A program made the translations under genes and the position numbers. A stretch of 64,000 nucleotides of DNA from assembly GCA_963724535.1 (NCBI GenBank), contig CAVRVD010000011.1, positions 124,001 through 188,000 on the forward strand, given 5' to 3'. The notes below the pieces were generated by a model that saw only the letters and a program-made list of their open reading frames with translations, was not told the DNA's origin and ran no database searches. Below, piece after piece: positions 43,014 through 50,728 of the stretch. Position 1 is the stretch's first letter, and each line of letters begins with the position of its first letter. Origin of the DNA: JADJPO01 sp963724535 (GTDB lineage: Bacteria > Actinomycetota > Actinomycetes > Actinomycetales > Kineosporiaceae).

Positions 43014-44140
43014 CCCGCGGCGTCCGTGACGAGATCACGCGGCAACCCGAGCCGATCAGCGAGCTGAGGCCACCCCGGGCCGGTCACGGTCGCGACTGAC
43101 TGCTCTGCCCAGCCCGTCGAGGGCGCGAGCCGGCTCAACGCGGGTGCCACAACCAGGGCGCCGGCGGCGTCCCGGCCGACCGCGGCGATCTCGGTGACCT
43201 CCCGGCGGATCGGTCCGCGGCGAACGTGCAGGACGACGTCCAGACCGGCGGCCGCCTGGGCCGCCACGCCCGCGCGGCTCAGCCCGGCGACCAGGCCGAG
43301 CGCCTCCAACCGCGCCGGCACCTCGGAGGCGGCGTTGGCGTGCAGGGTGCCGCACCCACCGGCGTGCCCGGTGTTCAGGGCAGCGAGCAGGTCACGCACC
43401 TCGGCCCCGCGGCACTCCCCCACGACCAGCCGGTCCGGACGCATCCTCAGGGCCTGACGCACGAGCACCTCCAGGCCGATCTCACCGCGGCCCTCGACGT
43501 TGGCGCGCCGAGCCTCCAACCGCACCACGTGCGGGTGGTCAGGGGCCAGCTCACCGACGTCCTCCACGAGCACCAGCCGCTCCTCCGCCGGCACCTCGCC
43601 GAGCAACGCGGCCAGCAAGGTGGTCTTGCCGGCGCCGGTGCCGCCGGTGACGAGGAAGGCGACCCGGGCCGCGACCAGCGCCGCCAACACCGGCCGCCAC
43701 GGCGCCGGCACGCTGCCGGAGGCGACCAGTGCGTCGAGGTCGGTCGGTCCGCCGCGCAGCACTCGCAGGCTGATATGTGTGCCATGCGGGCTGACCGGAG
43801 GGACGACGGCGTGCAGGCGCACATCGCCGGGCAGGCGGGCGTCGACCCAGGGCAGACTCTCGTCCAGGCGCCGGCCGGCAAGCCCTGCGAGTCGGACGGC
43901 AAGAGCTCGCGCCTCGTCCTCCCCGCCGGCGAGGTCGCCCACCCGCGCCGGCCCTCGACCCCGGTCGACCCAGACCTGACCGCCGCCGTTGACCAGCACG
44001 TCGGTCACGGCGACGTCCTCGACGTACGGGGCCAGCGGGCCGAGCCCCAGGGTGTGTCGTCGCCGGGTCTCGAGGGCACGGTGCAGGTCGTGGGCGCCGA
44101 GCACCGGCCCGGCCGGCCCGACCTGGTCGAGCAGCGACAC
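43010..44140 (-). CDS. cpaF: Tad pilus assembly ATPase (CpaF/TadA type)
   Basis: A 376-residue secretion ATPase of the VirB11/CpaF type. It has VTDVLVNGGGQVWVDRGRG, Walker A GGTGAGKTTLLAALLG and the Asp box LVLVEDVGELAPDHPHVV. Walker B lies in MRPDRLVVGECRG, and the His box is LNTGHAGGCGTLHANAA. GTG 44140 gives the usual N-terminus; it lies 7 nt after cpaE. It powers pilin assembly. Confidence 0.95.
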   Translation of the reverse strand: MSLLDQVGPAGPVLGAHDLHRALETRRRHTLGLGPLAPYVEDVAVTDVLVNGGGQVWVDRGRGPARVGDLAGGEDEARALAVRLAGLAGRRLDESLPWVDARLPGDVRLHAVVPPVSPHGTHISLRVLRGGPTDLDALVASGSVPAPWRPVLAALVAARVAFLVTGGTGAGKTTLLAALLGEVPAEERLVLVEDVGELAPDHPHVVRLEARRANVEGRGEIGLEVLVRQALRMRPDRLVVGECRGAEVRDLLAALNTGHAGGCGTLHANAASEVPARLEALGLVAGLSRAGVAAQAAAGLDVVLHVRRGPIRREVTEIAAVGRDAAGALVVAPALSRLAPSTGWAEQSVATVTGPGWPQLADRLGLPRDLVTDAAG

Positions 44141-44147
44141 CGGCCTC

Positions 44148-45434
44148 TCACCCCGCTCGCCGGTCGGCCGGACGGCGTCCTGGGCCGGCGTCGTCCTCGG
44201 CCGTCCGGGCCGGCCCTCCCGCCAGCTCGGCCCCTCCCGCCAGCTCGGCCCCGCCCACCAGCTCGGCCCCTCCCACCAGTTCGGCGCAGATCCGACGGGC
44301 CAGGGCGGCAAGCGGACCGCGTGGCCGCACCGGCGGGACCAGGCCGCGGTCGAGGGCGGCCGCCAGCCCGGGTTCGGGCCGCAGCTCGCCGGCCAGCGGC
44401 AGCTCGAGCGCGTCGGCGATGGCGTGGGCCGCCAGCCCGGTCGGGGCCGGTCCCCGGACCACGAGGCGCAGGTCACCGGCCAGTGCCTCCAGCTCGCCCA
44501 GCAGCCGCTCCGCCGAGGCGGTGGCCCGCACCTCGGCGGGCACCAGGAGCAGAGTCCGGTCCGCGCGCCGCAGCGCCGTCCGCGCCGCCTCGTCGAGCCG
44601 CCGCGGCAGGTCGACCACCACCAGGTCGCTCTCCCGGGTGGCGGCGCCCAGCACGGAATCGGCGGCGGCCGCGACGATCTCCACGTCGTCGCGGCGTCGC
44701 CAGGTCAGGAAGCGCACCCCGAGCGCGACCGGCAGCGCGCTCGCGACCAGCCCCGGCCGGATGCGGCCTCGGGCGGCCACGAGGTCACCCCACCGCAGTC
44801 CCGGCTCGTTCTCGGCCGCGAGCACGAGGTCCAGCCCGCCGCCGTAGGGGTCCAGGTCGACCAACACCGGACTGGCGCCAGTCTGTGCCGCCGTCACCGC
44901 CACAGCCGTGGCCAGCACGCTGGCCCCGGCCCCACCTCGGCCGCCGACCACGGCCAGCACGCCGGCGCGGCGGGAGTCGCAGGCGGCGTCGAGCAACCGG
45001 TCGATCAACCATGGTTCGGCCTCGGGGAGCACCGCGACGTGCTCGGCCCCCAGGGCGACGGCTCCGCGCCACACCTCGGCCGGGACCGCCTCCGGTTCGG
45101 GGGCCGTCGCAACCACCACCGTGGCGAGTCCGGCGGACGGCGCGGCGTGGGTGTGGTGGATGTGGTCCTTCCCGACGCCGGCGACCAGGTCGGCCCCGAC
45201 CAGGACCAGCCGGGCCCCGGCGAGGGCTCGGCGCAGGCCCATCCCCAGGTCGTTAACCCGGTGCAGCGCAGCGCCGGCCGCTTCGGCCAGCCCGGTGACC
45301 AGCCGCAGCAGGTCATCGTCGGCGCTGGCCAGGACGACACGTGCTCCCCCGGCGCTCGAACAGTCATCGGTGACGGCCCCGGACACCGGCGGGCGACCGG
45401 GTGCGCCCGGCGAGGGACCTGACGGACTGGACAT
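44148..45434 (-). CDS. cpaE: CpaE/TadZ-like pilus localisation ATPase
   Basis: A 428-residue protein with an N-terminal receiver-like domain and a C-terminal MinD/ParA-like ATPase. The deviant Walker A is GGRGGAGASVLATAVAV, followed by LVDLDPYGGGLDLVL and LVVVDLPRR. The lysine of Walker A is changed (GGAGAS, no GK), as in many actinobacterial members. The tail has four tandem AELVGG/AELAGG hexapeptides encoded by an 18-bp repeat. ATG 45434 has GGGAGG upstream. It is the first gene of the Tad operon and is orthologous in position to Rv3660c. Confidence 0.88.
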   Translation of the reverse strand: MSSPSGPSPGAPGRPPVSGAVTDDCSSAGGARVVLASADDDLLRLVTGLAEAAGAALHRVNDLGMGLRRALAGARLVLVGADLVAGVGKDHIHHTHAAPSAGLATVVVATAPEPEAVPAEVWRGAVALGAEHVAVLPEAEPWLIDRLLDAACDSRRAGVLAVVGGRGGAGASVLATAVAVTAAQTGASPVLVDLDPYGGGLDLVLAAENEPGLRWGDLVAARGRIRPGLVASALPVALGVRFLTWRRRDDVEIVAAAADSVLGAATRESDLVVVDLPRRLDEAARTALRRADRTLLLVPAEVRATASAERLLGELEALAGDLRLVVRGPAPTGLAAHAIADALELPLAGELRPEPGLAAALDRGLVPPVRPRGPLAALARRICAELVGGAELVGGAELAGGAELAGGPARTAEDDAGPGRRPADRRAG

Positions 45435-45670
45435 GCGACCTCCCGATTCGGCAGGTCGATCCTGGGCCGTGGCGCTCCACGCCGGGCGGTCTGGCCGGCA
45501 CGCTGTGGACAGCACCGCTGCCGCACCAGGCTGGGGACGCAACATCGAGCACGTCACGACCAGGCGTGGCAGGGCGATGTCCGCACCGCCACCTGTCCCC
45601 GACGAGCAGCGCCGACGACATGGCCGAGGACATGGACCAGGACAGCAGCCGCCGCAACAGCAGGCCCCGA

Positions 45671-45770
45671 CAAAAGACCGACGGCCCTCGCTGGGGGGAG
45701 CGAGGGCCGTCCGCTGGTCCGGCTCGGGGGGGAGGAGTCGCACCAGCGAGCGCGGCTCAAGGCCGGCTGT
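45671..45770 (-). ncRNA. 6C small RNA
   Basis: Read on the minus strand, two stem-loops with C-runs in the loops are seen, the hallmark of the actinobacterial 6C RNA. The first has stem CGCTGGT/ACCAGCG and a loop containing CCCCCCC. The second has a 13-bp stem (45680-45692 with 45699-45711) and a loop CCCCCC. A U-rich end (TCTTTTG) makes the second hairpin an intrinsic terminator. The place between cpaE and a HAD hydrolase is that of 6C RNA in Streptomyces and of B11/ncRv13661 between Rv3660c and Rv3661. In mycobacteria it regulates targets through its C-rich loops. Confidence 0.93.
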
Positions 45771-45776
45771 GTCAAG

Positions 45777-45804
45777 TACATACCGAGCAGGGCGTCAAGT
45801 GCAA
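45777..45804 (-). promoter_or_regulatory. Promoter of the 6C RNA
   Basis: On the minus strand TTGCAC (-35, 45799-45804) and TATGTA (-10, 45777-45782) are separated by 16 nt and predict a start near 45770. A near-direct repeat, TGCACTTGACGC and TGTACTTGACAC, lies 23 bp apart across the promoter (45792-45803 and 45769-45780). Confidence 0.55.
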
Positions 45805-46095
45805 CCGGAACATGGAGAAAAATCACCTGAACGGATCCTCGGCGCATGATCACCTCGCAGATCGATATCAACACCCGTTTGGCGGTACGGCGCGCGATTC
45901 CGTCGCCGAACGGTCGAATCGCCACTCCCACTGACGTCGTAGACGCCACGACTCGCGCCATCCTCACGGTGGCGGATCGGATCATCGGACATCTCGGTCG
46001 CCGAGGGTGACCCCGGGCGCCCGCAGCGTGTTGCCGGGTGCCGTCCGCGCCGGCATTGGGTACGGCCCTGGACCGGCGAGAGGCCGGGTCGCACC
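45805..46095. other. Intergenic region between the 6C RNA and the HAD hydrolase gene
   Basis: Nearly 300 nt of somewhat lower GC with no convincing gene. Short open frames on the minus strand lack similarity. It should hold control sites for the 6C promoter and, at its right end, the HAD gene promoter. Confidence 0.5.
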
Positions 46096-46101
46096 TATGC
46101 T
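46096..46101 (+). promoter_or_regulatory. -10 element of the HAD hydrolase gene
   Basis: TATGCT ends 6 nt before ATG 46108, again predicting a leaderless mRNA. Confidence 0.5.
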
Positions 46102-46107
46102 GAGACG

Positions 46108-46935
46108 ATGTCCGGCTCATCGTCGCGTGGCCGCCCGCCCGGCCGCGCCCGCGCCGCGGCCTTCTTCGACCTGGACAAGACGATCATCGCGCGGTCCAGC
46201 ACAATGGCCTTCGCCGGACCCTTCCGAGCCGGTGGCCTGATCAACCGGCGGGTGGTCCTGCGTCAGGCCTACGCGCACTTCGTCTACCTGGTCGGCGGCG
46301 CCGACCACGACCAGATGGAACGGATCCGGGAGTACCTGTCCCGCCTGGTGAGCGGCTGGGACGTGCAACAGGTGCGCGACATCGTCGCCGAGACCCTCGA
46401 CGAGATGATCGAGCCGATGGTCTACCGGGAGGCCACCGCGCTGATCGCCGAGCACCAGGCGCACCGACGGGACGTGGTCATCGTCTCCTCCAGCGGCTCC
46501 GAGGTGGTCGAGCCGATCGGCGCGATGCTCGGTGCCGACCGGGTGGTGGCCACCCGGATGGTCATCGAGGACGGCGTCTACACCGGCGAGATCGCCTTCT
46601 ACGCCTACGCGGAGAACAAGGCGTCCGCGATCTGCGAGCTGGCCGACCGGTACGGCTACGACCTGTCCGCCAGCTACGCGTACAGCGACTCGGCGACCGA
46701 TCTGCCGATGCTCGAGGCGGTCGGACACCCGCACGCGGTCAACCCCGACCGCTCGCTGCGCAAGGAGGCGATCGCGCGGGGCTGGCCGGTGCTCGACTTC
46801 CGCCACCCGGTCACCCTGCGCGGCCGGGTGCCGATGCCGTCCCGCCCGGTACTCGTCACAGTGGCCGCGCTCGCGGGCGCGGCCATCGGCGTGGCGGTCG
46901 TCGGCCTGCGCCGGCGGCCCGTCAGCACCGGATGA
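46108..46935 (+). CDS. HAD-IB family phosphatase with C-terminal membrane helix
   Basis: A 275-residue HAD hydrolase of the SerB-like IB subfamily: FFDLDKTII (motif I, catalytic aspartates), VVIVSSSGSEVVEPI (motif II), ENKASAICELA (motif III lysine) and YSDSATDLPMLEAVG (motif IV). A hydrophobic segment near the C-terminus (VTVAALAGAAIGVAVVGL) anchors it. It corresponds in position and architecture to Rv3661. The substrate is not known. Confidence 0.92.
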   Translation: MSGSSSRGRPPGRARAAAFFDLDKTIIARSSTMAFAGPFRAGGLINRRVVLRQAYAHFVYLVGGADHDQMERIREYLSRLVSGWDVQQVRDIVAETLDEMIEPMVYREATALIAEHQAHRRDVVIVSSSGSEVVEPIGAMLGADRVVATRMVIEDGVYTGEIAFYAYAENKASAICELADRYGYDLSASYAYSDSATDLPMLEAVGHPHAVNPDRSLRKEAIARGWPVLDFRHPVTLRGRVPMPSRPVLVTVAALAGAAIGVAVVGLRRRPVSTG

Positions 46936-46956
46936 CCGGCGGGCCCGGAGGCCGCG

Positions 46957-48033
46957 GTGAGTCGGGAACTGCTCGACGGCGACCAGGCCGAGCCGCCCGG
47001 ACCGCGGGACAGCCCGGGCGACAGAGCCAGCGACAGGGCCGGCCCCAGGCCTGACTCCCGCCACGACGCCGACGTCCCCACCCGGATCATCCGGCTGCGA
47101 CCGCCGACCTCGACCACCGATCTGGATCGGCCGGTCCCGACCTCGACTCCACCCGTGCTCGCCCCCCTGCTGAGGGCTCCCAACGGACGGCGCGCCGGCA
47201 TCACGCTTGCGACGCTCGCGGCGCTGGGCGCCGTCCTCGGGTGGGTGGTGGCCGGCGCGACCCGACAGGTAAGGCTCCCGGTTGAAACCACAAGACCGTG
47301 GGCGGTGGCCGTCGAGGTGCAGCCCGGCGGTCTGCCGGTGACGGTCGATCGATCGGTGGACGGCGGCCCACTGGAGCGTCTGCTGCTGCTCGGCGCCCGG
47401 GTCCTGGTCGTCAACCCCAGCACCGGCCCGGTCACCGTGAACGCTCCGACCACCCGCAGCGGGGCGGTGCGCCAGGTCTGGTACCCGGCGCTGCCCGCCG
47501 TCCTGCGGGCGGGCGGGCGGCTGGAGGTCTACGCCGAGCTGGAGGTGGCCTGCCGCTCGCCGCTGCCGCTCGACGTCCCAGATCTCCAGGTGCGCGGCGG
47601 CGGGCAGCCAGCCCCCCGCCCGCTGCCGGTGCTGGGCTGGGCAGCCGAGCTGGTCCGGGCCTGCGCTGCGCACGACCCCGGCTCCACGGTGGTCGCCTCG
47701 GTCAGCCGGGACACCGACGATCGACGGCTTCGGTTGGAGCTGCGCACGCACGGCGGGCGCAGCATCCGAGTGGTGTCGGTGTCCTCCGGAACAGTGGTGC
47801 TCGAGGGGACTGCGCTGCCGCACCGCATCGACGGGACCGCCTCGACGATCTGGCTGCAGCCACCCGCGGCATGCCCGGACCGGTGGCGGCGCGCCGGCCT
47901 ACCGGTGCAGCTGGACCTGGTCTCCGAGGGGTTCGGCGGAAACGACCTGCAGCACAGCCGGTCCCGAATCACCGTTGACGTCGGCGCGCCGCTGGCCGCC
48001 TGGCTGCTGGAGACCGCGTGTCCGCCCCGGTGA
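46957..48033 (+). CDS. Membrane-anchored exoprotein, unknown function (first of a pair)
   Basis: A 358-residue protein. About 80 residues of charged cytoplasmic tail precede one helix (AGITLATLAALGAVLGWVVAG), followed by a beta-rich outer domain with two or three cysteines (VACRSPLP, RACAAHD, AACPDRWR). GTG 46957 is the likely start. It overlaps the next gene by 16 nt. The outer domain has the same general plan as that of the next protein (conserved patterns such as VLVVNPSTGPV/VTVVDVGPDPV). No family is recognised. Confidence 0.7.
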   Translation: MSRELLDGDQAEPPGPRDSPGDRASDRAGPRPDSRHDADVPTRIIRLRPPTSTTDLDRPVPTSTPPVLAPLLRAPNGRRAGITLATLAALGAVLGWVVAGATRQVRLPVETTRPWAVAVEVQPGGLPVTVDRSVDGGPLERLLLLGARVLVVNPSTGPVTVNAPTTRSGAVRQVWYPALPAVLRAGGRLEVYAELEVACRSPLPLDVPDLQVRGGGQPAPRPLPVLGWAAELVRACAAHDPGSTVVASVSRDTDDRRLRLELRTHGGRSIRVVSVSSGTVVLEGTALPHRIDGTASTIWLQPPAACPDRWRRAGLPVQLDLVSEGFGGNDLQHSRSRITVDVGAPLAAWLLETACPPR

Positions 48034-48914
48034 CGCCGCCACCGGCGAGGCCCCCGTCCGGCCCACGACCGCTGGAGCGGGCATGGCTGGAGCGGGTATG
48101 GACGGCACTGCTGGTCCTCGCCCTCCTGGCCGGTTTCGCCACCGCGACGGCGCTGCACCCACGACCGGCCCCCACACTCGGACCGGTCACCGGTCTACTC
48201 GCCACGGTGACGGCCAGCGGCACGGTGCTCGACCCCGAGCCTGCCCAGCTGCTCGAGGTGACCGTCGTCGACGTCGGCCCGGACCCGGTCCGGGTCTCCC
48301 GGGTCATCGTCAGCCAGATCGTCGGGTCGACGGGTACCGCACAGGACCAGGTCGAGGAGGTCGACCTGGTGGTGCAGCCGGGCGAGCCGGCCGTGATCCC
48401 GACGCGGGTCGAGCTCGACTGCCGCCGTGGTGGCGTGGCCGTCCGCGTGCGGCTCGACGTCGAGCCGGCCTCCCTCGGTACTCGACGGGGCCCGGCCACC
48501 GTGGCCGCGGTGAACACCGGCGCCGCACTGCGGTCCGGGTGTCTGTCGGCCCTGCAGCGGTTGCCCAGCGGCAGCCTGTCCACGACGGTCACCGGCCGGC
48601 TGGAGCGGATCGGTCCGGACGGCGGGCAGATCACTGCGGGCGGGCTGCCGGCCGGCCGGGTGCGGTCGCTGCGGGCCGGTGCCTGGGCCCTGCCGCTGAC
48701 GGAACCGGCAGTGATCGGTCTGGACGGCGATGCGGTGCTCCGGTTCGCCACGCCCGGCCCCCCGTGTCTCCTGTCGACGCAGCGATGGTCCACCCTGCCC
48801 ACCGGCGTCGTGCTCACCTACGATCTCGGACGCCAGGCCTACGTGATCGTCGGCACCCGACTGGCGCAGAGCCTGCTGGATGGGTACCAGGCGGCGTGCA
48901 CCAGGCAACCGTGA
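48018..48914 (+). CDS. Membrane-anchored exoprotein, unknown function (second of a pair)
   Basis: A 298-residue protein with one N-terminal helix (ALLVLALLAGFATATAL) and an Ig-like, beta-rich outer part: EVTVVDVGPDPVRVSRVIVS, then VELDCRRGGVAVRVRLDVE. Cysteines in LDCRRGG, SGCLSAL and PCLLS could pair. GTG 48018 lies inside the previous gene. The two proteins appear to be distant paralogues and probably work together at the cell surface near the Tad genes. Confidence 0.7.
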   Translation: MSAPVTPPPARPPSGPRPLERAWLERVWTALLVLALLAGFATATALHPRPAPTLGPVTGLLATVTASGTVLDPEPAQLLEVTVVDVGPDPVRVSRVIVSQIVGSTGTAQDQVEEVDLVVQPGEPAVIPTRVELDCRRGGVAVRVRLDVEPASLGTRRGPATVAAVNTGAALRSGCLSALQRLPSGSLSTTVTGRLERIGPDGGQITAGGLPAGRVRSLRAGAWALPLTEPAVIGLDGDAVLRFATPGPPCLLSTQRWSTLPTGVVLTYDLGRQAYVIVGTRLAQSLLDGYQAACTRQP

Positions 48915-48932
48915 GCCGAGAACGGGTCGACC

Positions 48933-49790
48933 TCAGGCCGGGCTGAGCCGCCCGGCCAGCACCGCGTCACACACCGCGGCCCCCTCGCCGGCCCCGTCGA
49001 CCACGGCATCGGCCATGGTTCGCACCCACTGCGCAGCGCCGTCCTCGTCCTGGTCGAAACCGGCAAGGGCGAGCGGGTAGCGCGGCCCCATGGCCAGCAG
49101 CGCAGCCTCCCAGACCGCGATCCCGGTGCCGTCCACCCCGCGGCCGACCAGGACGGCGCGGCTCAGCGCCCGGGCGACCAACCCGTTGCCGGCCACGAAC
49201 GGACGCAGCAGGGCGAGCTCGGCGTGCACGGCCGCGGCGACCACCAGCGCCGGGACCGTGCCGGGGTCGGTGAGCAGCTTGCCCAGCCGCTTCAGCCCCT
49301 TGCCGACATCGTCCCCGTCGACGGCCGGCAGCGTGGTGCCGTCTGCGGCGAACAGGTCCGCACCGTCCTGGGCCGACTCGCCGGACAGCCGCGGTCGGCC
49401 GAGGACGGCGTCGGGCAGCTGTCCGGCACACGCAGCGACATGCAACCGGGCCAGGGCCTGCAGCGGTGACTGCTGCCAGACCGTGCCCAGCCGTTCGACC
49501 TCGGCGTGGGCCCGGACGGCGCCTCGCACGGTCTGCCCGACCGCGTCGGTCGGGTAGGGGGCGACGCCGCGGACGGCGTCCCGGACGACGTCCAGCGGCA
49601 GTCTGGCCCCGGCGAGAGCGGCGTTGGCGTGGGCGGCGCGCACCCCGGCCTCGGCCGCAGCCGGCTCACTCTGTCGGCGTAGCGCCTGGTGACGGCGCAA
49701 GGCACCGCAGGCCGCGCGGACGGCGTCCACCGAATCGGTGACGTCCAGCCGGGTGGCCAGCGGGGCGAGGGAGTCGACTCGTGGGCTCAT
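48933..49790 (-). CDS. Fic/DOC-like protein with degenerate active site
   Basis: A 285-residue helical protein with a Fic-domain layout: RAAHANAALAGARL near residue 50 and the core LLRPFVAGNGLVARALSRAVL at about 212-232. The Fic consensus is HPFxxGNGRxxR. Here the catalytic histidine is arginine (RPF) and the GNGR arginine is leucine (GNGL). AMP transfer is therefore unlikely. It may be a structural or regulatory relative. It is convergent with the anchored exoprotein pair. Confidence 0.72.
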   Translation of the reverse strand: MSPRVDSLAPLATRLDVTDSVDAVRAACGALRRHQALRRQSEPAAAEAGVRAAHANAALAGARLPLDVVRDAVRGVAPYPTDAVGQTVRGAVRAHAEVERLGTVWQQSPLQALARLHVAACAGQLPDAVLGRPRLSGESAQDGADLFAADGTTLPAVDGDDVGKGLKRLGKLLTDPGTVPALVVAAAVHAELALLRPFVAGNGLVARALSRAVLVGRGVDGTGIAVWEAALLAMGPRYPLALAGFDQDEDGAAQWVRTMADAVVDGAGEGAAVCDAVLAGRLSPA

Positions 49791-49850
49791 CGGGTCCAGG
49801 ATCTCATCGCCGGCCCGAGGATGCCGAGTGCGCGCCTCGATACCGGGTGG

Positions 49851-50480
49851 TCAGACCCCGACCGCGAACTGCAGGCACATCGAGCGCAGGCCCGCGGCCC
49901 CCCGGAACAGGTGGGCGTCCAGGCCGGCCCGCCGGGCGGCGGCGACGTTCTGGGGTCGGCTGTCCACGTACAACCGGGGGCCGTGCTCGGCCGGGACGGC
50001 ACGCAGCAGCGCCGCGAAGTGACGCGGGTCTGTGCGGGCGTCCCCGGGGCGACCGGACGGGGTCAGCCGGTACACCTGGTGGAACACGGTCAGCTGCTCG
50101 GCGAACTGTCCGCCCCAGCGACGCCGGCGCATCGGGTCTGCGTCCTGGTCCTCATCCAGGATCCCGACCAGGTGCCAGCCCCGCCGACGCAGATCGACGA
50201 CAAGCTCCATCACCGCGACGTCCACCGAACCGTACAAGTCAGCCATGATCGCCAGCAGGTCCGGGTCGGTGCCGTGCCAGGCCAGCCGGGCGCGCAGGTG
50301 CCGGGTGAACTCCGGTTCCCCGATCCGGCCCGCGGCGAAGTCGTCGAACGCCTCGTCCCGCAACGCCTGCGGGTCATCCACGGCGATCTCGCCGCCGTTG
50401 GCGGCGGCCAGCGCGCCGTGCACCTGGGCGAAGCTGACCGGGGTGACCACACTCGACAGGTCGCACAGCAGCACAGCCAT
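49851..50480 (-). CDS. HAD-like protein lacking the catalytic aspartates
   Basis: A 209-residue protein that begins like a HAD hydrolase (VLLCDLSSVVTP) but has SS in place of the second aspartate position. The later parts fit the fold: ELVVDLRRRGWHLVGILDED (motif II region) and RLYVDSRPQNVAAARRAGLDAHLFRG, which resembles motif IV of haloacid dehalogenases (VDD..N). It is probably inactive as a phosphatase. It follows the Fic-like gene, 60 nt away, on the same strand. Confidence 0.65.
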   Translation of the reverse strand: MAVLLCDLSSVVTPVSFAQVHGALAAANGGEIAVDDPQALRDEAFDDFAAGRIGEPEFTRHLRARLAWHGTDPDLLAIMADLYGSVDVAVMELVVDLRRRGWHLVGILDEDQDADPMRRRRWGGQFAEQLTVFHQVYRLTPSGRPGDARTDPRHFAALLRAVPAEHGPRLYVDSRPQNVAAARRAGLDAHLFRGAAGLRSMCLQFAVGV

Positions 50481-50728
50481 GTCATGGCACCGTAGTCCGA
50501 CTTAAGATCAACACGGTGCCACCACACCGATGACGGACCGTTCGGCGGGGGAGGGGACACCGTCGACCCGGTCAGCGGATGGGCCGATCGGTTGATGCGC
50601 TGCCAGGACGGCGACGGTTTCGCCGTCACGCTGCGAGCCGTGGTCGCCGAGTCACCATCGGTCAGCCGGCGCGCGCTGAGACCAGGACCGTCTCTCGGAC
50701 GAGGGTCCACCGCACTACCGTTACCGAC

